Source: Ctena decussata (Eukaryota > Mollusca > Bivalvia > Lucinida > Lucinidae). From it: a stretch of 64,000 nt of DNA. The notes under the pieces were generated by a model, which saw only the letters and a program-made list of their open reading frames with translations, searched no databases and had not been told where the DNA came from. The stretch is from positions 64,925,434-64,989,433 of the forward strand of contig OZ022506.1 in the NCBI GenBank assembly GCA_963989385.1, given 5' to 3'. Shown in pieces: positions 56,222 to 64,000 of this stretch (position 1 is the stretch's first letter; every line of letters starts with the position of its first letter). The position numbers and the translations under genes were made by a program.

Positions 56222-56362
56222 GGTTATTTCACTCATGAACACCAAAATTGGTATTTTCACTCGTGGCTTCGCCAGTCATGAAAATACTGCTTCTGGTGTT
56301 CATTCGGTAAAATAAAAATCCATCTTACATTGAGAAAGTCAAATATCCTCTATTTATTAATT
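56222..56362. mobile_element. Foldback element, family FB-2, copy b
   Basis: 'tatttcactcatgaacacc' and 'ggtgttcattcggtaaaat' arms, with inner 'ggtattttcactcgtgg / tcatgaaaatactg'. The right edge 'aagtcaaatatcctctat' matches copy a (29253-29275). It ends about 37 bp before the exon H acceptor. Confidence 0.72.
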
Positions 56363-56399
56363 CCAAGCTAAAATATGGGTACTTACTTTCTGCTTTCAG

Positions 56400-56486
56400 G
56401 TGGCACAGAAGTGACTTGTTCAGTTTGTCAGAGGGCATTTAATTCTCAACGTTACCTTAAAACCCATATGATCCGTGTGCATAATG
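56400..56486 (+). CDS. Exon H: zinc finger 10
   Basis: Acceptor ctttctgctttcag; donor aatg/gtaggt (GT at 56487). 87 nt, phase 1 in and out. It reads GGTEVTCSVCQRAFNSQRYL then KTHMIRVHN: ZF10 is CSVC-x12-H-x4-H. Phase matches exon G. The open phase at its end requires at least one more exon, which I did not find before 64000. Confidence 0.85.
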
Positions 56487-56658
56487 GTAGGTATTTAAGG
56501 TAGAAAGATCATAAACAGCAGTGTTCTCCCCAGAAATTTCAGAAGGCATGTCAATCAGATTTTTATTCGAATCCCTAATATAGCAATGCTTTGTCAAAAT
56601 AAGCCTTAATGCAATTAAAACAACTTTACTGGCTAAGAAATGAAAATTGTAGATTTTT
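56487..56658. other. Intron after exon H; unassigned
   Basis: Short non-repetitive sequence with no coding signal. Confidence 0.4.
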
Positions 56659-59060
56659 AGCTCACCTTAGCCAGCGGCTCCGGGGGAGCTTATAGGATGG
56701 TAAGGCTCCGTTGTCCGTTGTACGTCGTCCGTCATCCGTCCGTCGTCCGTCCACACTTTCGAATGACCTCCTCTGAAAAACGCTGGGCCGATTGTAAACA
56801 AATTTCATATGTAGCCTACTGGAGCCTTAGGAACAAAAATTGTTCAAACGGTCCTGGGCACATGACCAACATGGCAGCCATGCCCATATATGGTAAAAAC
56901 CTAAAAAGATCTTCTTCTTTAGAACCAACAGGCCGATGGTCTTGAAACTTGGGTATGTAGCATTGGGTACGCGAGCACTACCAAGATTGTTCAAATTACG
57001 ACCTTGGGTTGACCTTGACCTTTTTACGGTAAGGTCAAAATTCTAGAACATAAGATATCTTGGAAACTGTTGAAGATTTTGGGCTAAAAATTGGTATCTA
57101 CAGTCATCTTAATGAGTATATGAAGATTTATGAGTACAAGAGGTCAAGGTCATTCTTTGACCTTTGACCCAGAACTCTGATATTTTGACAATTTCAAACA
57201 ATCTCCTCAAAAGCCACTGGGCCAATTGAAACCAAATTCCATAAAGAGCTTACAGGGGTTGAGAGAATGAAAATTTATTCATACGGTCCAGGACACATGA
57301 CCAACATGGCCGCCACATATGATAAAAACCTTTAAAAATCTTCTTCTCCAGAACCAATTGACCGATGGCCTTGAAACTTGATATGTAGCATTGGGTACTT
57401 GAGTACTATCAAGATTGTTCAAATTATGAACTTGGGTTGACCGTGACCTTTTTTACGGCAAGGTCAAATATGGGAAAATGCTACAACATAAGATTTCATG
57501 GAAATTTTTGAAGATTAATGACTAAAAATTGGTATTTGCAGTCATCTTAATGAGTACATGAAGAGTTGTTGGTACAGGAGGTCATTCTTTGACCTTTGAC
57601 CCAGAACTCTCATATTTTGAAAAGTTCAAACAATCTCCTCAAAAACCACTTGGCCAGTTGTAACCAAATTTCATCTACAGTCTCCAGGGGTTTAGAGAAT
57701 AAAAATTTGTTCAAACGGTCCAGGTCACATGACCTGCATGGTTGCCATACCCATTTATGCTGCCATGCCCATATATGGTAAAAACCTTTAAAATACTTCC
57801 TCTCAAGAACAGATTGATTGATTGCCTAGAAACTTGGTATGATTGTAGCATCGGGTACTCGAGTACCATCAAGTTTTTTCAAATGATGACCTTGGGTTGA
57901 CCTTGACCATTTCTTTTACGGCAAGGTCAAATATGGGAAAATGCAAGAACATAATTTCATGGAAAGTTTTAAATATTAAGGCCTAAAATTGATAAATACA
58001 GTCATCTTAATGCGTACATGAAGAGTCATGAATACAAAAGGTCAAGGTCGTTCTTTGACCTTTGACCCTGAGTTCTTATGGTTTGACAATTTCAAACTTC
58101 TTCTTAAAAGCTCCAGAGCCAATTGTAACCAAATATCATATAGACCCTTCAAGGGGTTGAGGGAATGAAAATTTCTTCAAATGGTCTGGATCATATGATC
58201 AACATGGCGGCCATGCCCATATATGGTAAAATCCTTTAAAAATCTTCTTCTCCAGTACCAATTTACTGATGGCCTTGAAACTTGGTATGTAACATTGTGT
58301 GCTCCAGTACTATCAAGATTATTCAAATTATGACCTTGGGTTGACCTTGACCCTTTTTACAGCAAGGTCAAATATGGGAAAGTGCTACAACATAAGATTT
58401 CATGGGAAGTTTTGAAGATTTTGGCCTTAAAATTGGTATATACAGTCGTCTTAATGAGGTCATGAAGAATTATGAGTACAAGAAGTCAATGTCATTCTTT
58501 GACCTTTGACCCAGATTTCTCATATTTTGACATTTTCAAACATTTCCTCAAAAGACAAAGGGCCAATTGTTAACACATTTCATATAGAGCCTCCAGGGGC
58601 TGATTGAACAAAAATTTGTTCAAACGGTCCCGGTCACATGACCTGCATGGTTGCCATACCCATTTATGGTATAAACCTTTGATATTTTTCTTCTCCAGAA
58701 CCAATACACCTATGACCTTGAAAGTTGGTAAGTAGCATGGAGTTCTAGAGTACTACCAAAACTGTTCAAATGATAACCTTGGGTTTACTTTGATCTTTTT
58801 TGCGGCATGGTCAAATATGGGAGAATTCTATAACATAAGATTCATCGGAAGTTTTGAAGATTTTGGCATAAAATGGTATTATGATTGTCTTAATGAGTAC
58901 ATGAAGATTTATGAGTACAAGAGGTCATGGTCATTCTCTGACTTTTGACCCAGGACTCTGTGAACCTAGTTATCCTACAAGTGCCAGTACCTAAAACAAG
59001 TCACCATCTTACTTAAGGCACTAGGCGGGGGCATCCGTGTCCAGTGGACACATTTCTAGT
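56659..59060 (+). repeat. Hairpin/(GTCY)n element with about 440-bp tandem array, third type
   Basis: Start ttagctcaccttagcc / ggctccgggggagctta, then gtccgttgtacgtcgtccg. About five units of 420-460 bp carry 'gtcacatgacc(aa/tg)(c/g)atgg' and 'attctttgacctttgaccc'. It ends near 'aggcgggggcatccgtgtcc' at about 59030. Related to the arrays at 17.55 and 30.3 kb. Confidence 0.8.
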
Positions 59061-59734
59061 TATGTTCCTATTGTGCTGTCTGATATGGAAATGCAGTCAA
59101 CTTCAACCCCTACAAATACTAGAGAGGTCAAGGTAATTTAGTGATCTTGGCCAAAGGTCACTTGTCCATTGTATGTCAACCTGTTCAAAAGACTTTTCCT
59201 CTGAACGTATTGGGTCAATTTCATTTAATTTTCATACGCATCCTTTAGGCAAAGGGGGGAAGAAATTTTATATATTTAGTGTAGAATTGTAGGTCACATG
59301 ACAAAGATGGCCACTGTGCCCACACATGATAAAACTTTAAAAAATCTCCTTCCCCAGATCCACAGGGCCTGTTGTTTTGAGACTTGGTATATAGCATCTG
59401 GGACTCTATTACTACAAAATGATGACCTTGGGTTGGCCTTGATCTATTTTATGGCAATGTCAATTTTTTTTCTGCAAGGCTTGAATGAGAAAAGCTGAAA
59501 AAGTGCTATTTCCGTTGCTATGAGACTACGATGTGGAAATGTCATTGACAAGCATAAACTCTCAGATGCATTTGCATGAGACCATATTGTACAATTTGGC
59601 CTTAGAGTAACTTAACCCTAGAGTGCTGAGGCTGAATGGACTCAGATGAGCTAAGGGCCAGTGGTCATCTTGTATGACAAAGTGCCAGCAGGCGAGACAC
59701 TGCATTCCACAGAATTCTTGTGAAATTTCACATA
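59061..59734 (+). repeat. Array fragments and an end block of the 'tgtctcgcctgcgaag' family
   Basis: 455-type unit text up to about 59640 and the end block 'ctcagatgagctaagggcc'. Then 'caaagtgccagcaggcgaga' and 'cacagaattcttgtg' (about 59678-59722), which matches the end of the element at 61534-62656. Confidence 0.65.
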
Positions 59735-60150
59735 TGGATCCGAACCGAACAACCAACTAAATGTTTTGTACCACTTCAGATACTGAGGGTGAGGTTGGGC
59801 CTGTAAAATCGATTTAAGCCCCCCAGTAATTCATTACTGACCGTTCCAAGGCGGTAGTTCTGTTGTGGTTCTCTGTTGCCTGTTTTTGGTGTCTTAGTTT
59901 CTGTGATGTTTTACCTTATGTATGTTCTTATTATTTTTGGTTCGGTTTGGGTTGCTGAGTGGCCACCTTTTGGGAACAAGCTGCTCACTCGGTTGGCCAA
60001 ATGTTCTCTGTATCTTGATTATTTGTAATCTTAGTTGTTTCCAACTATGGTTTGAGGGCTGGATTTGGATTTTGATTGTTTCAGTTCCTGGTCTTTGCAT
60101 ACTTTTGACTTTCACTATAAATAGCTGCAGGTATTGTTCCTTGTATTAGT
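59735..60150 (+). mobile_element. 3' tail fragment of the 41-kb retroelement family
   Basis: 'ccgaaccgaacaaccaacta', 'gagggtgaggttgggcctg', 'ttcattactgaccgttcc' and 'aaggcggtagttctg' match the minus strand of 41230-41000 in order. It continues about 300 nt further than the clear match. No RT here. Confidence 0.65.
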
Positions 60151-60783
60151 TGTCTCCCTTTTTGGAGTTATACCCCTTTGGAGAAAATCATAATGAAACC
60201 TTGTCAGCAAGAGATCTCATTATCGAGAGATCGAGTTATGGCCTTTTGAAATTTTCACCATTTTAAACTTGTCATCAAGATATCTCGAAAAGTATTTGAG
60301 CTATGGGCATGAACCTTAGTCAGCTAATTGGAGATGATAATTTGATTTACTGTTTAACTTTAGAACGAATTCTCAGATTTTTAATGAGTTATGGCCGTTT
60401 GAAATTTTCAGCATTTTAAACTTGCTAGCAAGATGTCTCGAAAAGTATTTGAGAAAGGGACTTGAAACTTGGTCAGGTGATTGGAGATGATGAGTAGATT
60501 AATTGATAAACTTTTGGACAAATTCCGTCAATTTTTTTTAGTTATGGGCCTTTGAAATTTTCAGCATTTTAAACTTGTCAACAAGCTATCTAAAAGCGTA
60601 TTTGAGCAGGGGACTTGAAACTTGTCAGCTGATTGGAGTGAGGAGTAGATTGACTGATTGACCTCTGAATGATTTCCATTTTATAATTTTTAGTGTAGAC
60701 CATTCCCTTTTAAGGTCAGGCATATGGGTTGGGAGCATAGTGTTTTACAAGCACCTCATCTAGTTTTCTTTGGCCTTACATTG
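60151..60783 (+). repeat. 'gagctagggacttgaaac' tandem family fragment
   Basis: Three to four units with 'atctcgaaaagtatttgag', 'gggacttgaaacttggtca' and 'agttatgggcctttgaaat'. It closes with 'ggtcaggcatatgggttgg' as at 25.18 kb. Confidence 0.7.
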
Positions 60784-61533
60784 TTATACCCCGCCACACT
60801 TTAGTGGCGGGTTTATGATATACCTTTCAGTGTATGTCCGATCGATAACTTGAATATTTATTTACGGAATTTTTTCAAATTTTGCATACATATTGTTATC
60901 GACCATGAGTGGTACGGGATTGTTAATGGGCAAAATGCGTCCATTTTTACTGCCCTTGTTCATATTGGAAAAATGGTTTCTGGCCTGTTATTCCTTTGCT
61001 GTTTATGATATCTGAATGAAACTTCATAGATATGTTGAACATCAAAGGTTACATATTGTGACTAAGGACCGTGACTCTGACCTTTTCAGTTTGTGAGTTA
61101 TCCGCCCTTGGTAGGTCTGAAAAATGGTTTTTGACCTGTAGTTCCTTTACTATATGGAATATCGGAATGAAACTTCACAGATATGTTGAACATCAAATGT
61201 TACATATTGTGACTAAGAACTGTCACTCTGACCTTTCCAGTTCGTGAGTTATCCGCCCTTGACAACTCTGAAAAAGGTTTTTGACCTGTAGTTCCTTTAC
61301 TATAAGGAATATTTGTATGAAACTTCAGAGATTTGTTGAACATCAAAGTTTACATAATGTGACTAAGAACCGTCACTCTGACCTTTCCAGTTCGTGAGTT
61401 ATTTGCCCTTGATTGATCTGAAAAATTGTTTTTGACCTGTTGTTCCTTAACTATATGGTATAACTGAATGAAACTTCACAGCTATTTTGAACAACAAATG
61501 TTACATATTGTGATTAAGGACCATCACTCTTAT

Positions 61534-62656
61534 TGTCTCGCCTGCGAAGCAGATGCGAGACATAGGTATTGCTTTTCCGGTGTCGTCGGCGTAAACTTTT
61601 GTCGAGTTTTTGCGTTTAGGTCATTTTCTCAGAAACTATAAGGCGTAGAGCCATGAAACTTGGTTCGTGCATACACCTGGAAGAGTAGATCTCAAAGCCA
61701 TCATCAATATTGAGTCTTGACCTACATTTTACAGTTGACTGACTTTGCAAGTTTTGTCGAGTTTTGTGTTTAGATCACATTCTCTCAAACTATAAGGCCT
61801 AAAGCCATGAAACTTGGTTCATGCATACATCTGGAAGAGTAGATATCAAAGCTATCATCAATATTGAGTCTTGACCTACATTTTATGGTTGACTGACTTT
61901 GGAAGTTTTTGTCGAGTTGTTGCGTTTAGGTCATTTTCTCAGAAACTATAAGGCGTAGAGCCATGAAACTTGGTTCATGCATACATCTGGAAGGGTAGAT
62001 ATCAAAGCCATCATCAATATTGAGTCTTGACCTACATTTTACGGTTTGCAAGTTTTTGTCGAGTTTTTGCGTTTAGGTCATTTTCTCAGAAACTATGAGG
62101 GCTAGAGCAATGAAACTTGGTTCATGGGTACGTCTGGAAGAGTAAATCTCAAAGTCATCATCAATATTGAGTCTTGACCTACATTTTACGGTTTGCAAGT
62201 TTTTGTCGAGTTTTTGCGTTTAGGCCATTTTCTCAGAAACTATGAGGGCTAGAGCAATGAAACTTGGTTCATGGGTACGTCTGGAAGAGTAAATCTCAAA
62301 GTCATCATCAATATTGAGTCTTTACCTACATTTTATGGTTGACTGACTTTGCAATTTTTGGTCGCATTTAGGTCTGTTTCTCTGAAACTAAAAGGGCTAG
62401 AGCCATGAAACTTGTGTCATACATTCATCTAGAAGAGAAGAGCTCAAAGTCATCATCAATATTGAGTCTTGACCTACATTTTATGGTTGACTGACTTCGC
62501 AATTTTTTATCAAGTTTTCGCGTTTAGGTCTGTTTCTCAAAAATTATTAGGGCTAGAGCCAAGAATCTTGGTTCATGCATACATCTTTGCTGATTGAGCT
62601 CTGTTTTTGTGACAAAGCGCTAGCAGGCGAGACACCGCATTCAGCGGAATTCTTGT
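61534..62656 (+). repeat. Nested hairpin element, 'tgtctcgcctgcgaag' family, 147-156-bp array
   Basis: Start tgtctcgcctgcgaa / gcagatgcgagaca. Units carrying 'gaaactataaggc' or a variant fall at 61633, 61787, 61943, 62090, 62237, 62385 and about 62539 (147-156 bp). End block 'gctagcaggcgagacaccg' then 'cggaattcttgt'. Inserted in the 60784 element. Confidence 0.85.
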
Positions 62657-63154
62657 CTTTCCAGTTTGTGAGTTAACCGCCCTTGATAGGTCTGAAAAAT
62701 GGTTTTTGACATGTAGTTCCTTTACTATATGGAACATCTAAATGAAACTTCACAGATATGTTGATTATCAAAGGTTACATATTGCGATTAAGAGCCGTCA
62801 TTCTTATTTTTCCAATTTTATCAGTTATCTGCCCTTGATTGATCTGAAAATGGTTTTGACCTGTTGTTACTTTACTATTTTGAATATCTGAATGAAACTT
62901 CACAGATATTTTGAACATCAAAGGTTACATATTGTGACTAAGGACTGTCACTCTAACCTTTCTAGTTCAGTAGTTATCTGCCCTTGATAGATCTGAAACA
63001 TGGTTTATGACCTGTTGTTCCTTTTCTGTATGGAATATTTAAATGATACTTCACAGATATGTTTAACATCAAAGCTTGCATATTGTGAATAGGGACGGTC
63101 AATCTGGCCTTTCCAGTTCATGAGTTATTTACCTTTGATAGTTCCTATACTATA

Positions 63155-63850
63155 CTGCTCAAAATAAGTAAGGGTTATTAAGACATTTAAGGCAGCAGAA
63201 GTGAGGAAAATAAGTAAATGAATATTAAACTGTTATAATTCATTAAACAAATATTCATAGAGACCCTCAATATGAATTTTGAAACGATTGAATTTGTCAC
63301 GTAACCTAGAGTAAATTGGAAGCAGACAAGGGGTCGACACCCGAATTTCACACGAATCCAGCGCAGCAATGACTAACAATTTTTATGCAAACTTTATTAA
63401 GACAGACGCCTAATGCCTCAGTTAACAAGATACAGATACTTTTTTCATGCGGTTTTATCAAAGGAGAAAATGCTAGGCGTAAAAGATACCATTGTGTGGT
63501 GAATTGTCTCACATATGGTGACATTTGTGACAGCCCTACACCTTAAATAACGCAATAAAGCCTACCAAAGTGGGTGTTTTCAGGTTGGAAAATTATGGAG
63601 AATTTTATTATTCACAGAATCTGAGGGTCCAAAAGAATTATTTTTCGCCGATGTGAAATTGAGGTGTAGACCCCATAGCCCTTTATGTGCTGCTCTAGGT
63701 CACATGACCTGTATTGACTGTTTCTGTTTTAGTTGACTAATGTTACTTGAATAGTGTTCTGTCAATGTGCAACAATAAACTAACCCAGCCATTATTATTA
63801 ATTTTTGTACACGCTTCTATGTCATAATATCCCCCACTTTTTGTGAGCAG
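63155..63850. mobile_element. Tc1/mariner-like non-autonomous element, 696 bp
   Basis: The ends CTGCTCAAAATAAGTAAGGG and (other strand) CTGCTCACAAAAAGTGGGG are inverted repeats of about 19-20 bp with a few mismatches. TA flanks both sides (63153-63154 and 63851-63852), and the insertion splits the word 'ttcctatactatatggaat' of the host repeat. No transposase; the longest open frame has no DDE motif. Confidence 0.85.
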
Positions 63851-64000
63851 TATATATGGAATATCTGAATGAAGATATGTTTAACACCACAGAATAAGAA
63901 ACGGAGTTTCTCAGCTCAAAGAAATGCTTTGAGTTACGATGTCCAGTAGTGGCGGGGTATCATGCAGTGCCTGCGATGCTTTTATTGTATACTGTATTAG

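Larger units (their letters stand above)
60784..63988 (+). repeat. Hairpin element, 'taccccgccacac' family, long copy with two nested elements
   Basis: Start tataccccgccacact / agtggcgggttta. About nine units of roughly 147-155 bp carry 'ttcctttactatatggaat', 'gaaacttcacagatatgtt' and 'ttacatattgtgactaag'. End block 'agtggcggggtatcatgcag' then 'gcgatgcttttatt'. Interrupted at 61534-62656 and 63155-63850. Confidence 0.82.

Noticed and set aside
63187..63369. 60-codon minus-strand frame inside the Tc1/mariner-like element
   Set aside because: No DDE/D residues or helix-turn-helix; the element is non-autonomous.
56487..64000. Possible further exons of the BTB-zinc finger gene
   Set aside because: I looked for C-x2-C...H-x3/4-H blocks with phase-1 acceptors and found none; nearly all of this stretch is repeat.

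Overview
The window looks like genomic DNA of an animal, most likely a mollusc and probably a bivalve. That assignment is inference. It rests on split genes with long introns, several CR1/Jockey-type LINE remnants, foldback transposons, and above all many tandem-repeat elements that begin with a hairpin followed by a (GTCY)n tract, a layout known from bivalve pearl and dipteran mini-me/DINE-1 elements. No bacterial-style operon, CRISPR array, rRNA or complete tRNA was seen. More than 90% of the window appears to be mobile or repeated DNA.

The one host gene I can support runs on the + strand from at least 16.3 kb (possibly 12.76 kb) to at least 56.5 kb. It encodes a BTB domain, an acidic and serine-rich linker with a 35-residue tandem repeat, a strongly basic segment, and at least ten C2H2 zinc fingers. 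I assembled it by matching splice sites and phases: 12760-12976 (A, uncertain), 16319-16398 (B), 26801-28058 (C, BTB), 29314-29765 (D), 38879-39079 (E), 42930-43078 (F), 51732-51805 (G), 56400-56486 (H). Fingers split between exons (D/E, E/F) rejoin with correct Cys/His spacing, which is strong support for the chain. Exon H ends in an open phase, so the 3' end lies outside the window or was missed. The product is probably a nuclear DNA-binding regulator.

Layout: 0-5 kb holds repeat fragments and a decayed minus-strand LINE. 5.5-10.6 kb is a CR1/Jockey-like LINE with a 2A-like motif and PHD finger, with a second LINE inserted antisense into its C-terminal coding region. 11-26.5 kb holds further repeats, two exons, a clear hAT element with perfect 8-bp target duplication, and arrays of 455-bp and 155-bp units. 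26.8-29.8 kb holds the BTB exon and first zinc-finger exon. 29.8-38.8 kb is one intron stuffed with nested elements, including a pair of about 460-bp direct repeats that each carry a hammerhead-ribozyme-like motif, and a foldback element with 9-bp target duplication. 38.9-56.5 kb holds the remaining exons separated by arrays, a Penelope-like RT remnant and a long inverted duplication. 56.5-64 kb is repeats, ending in a nested Tc1/mariner-like element.

Points most worth a second look: paired hammerhead motifs; the 2A-like motif before a PHD finger; many sequence-unrelated repeat families sharing one architecture and nucleosome-sized units; foldback elements sitting 10-45 bp from splice sites of the BTB-zinc finger gene; and three near-identical candidate 3' splice sites before the BTB exon.
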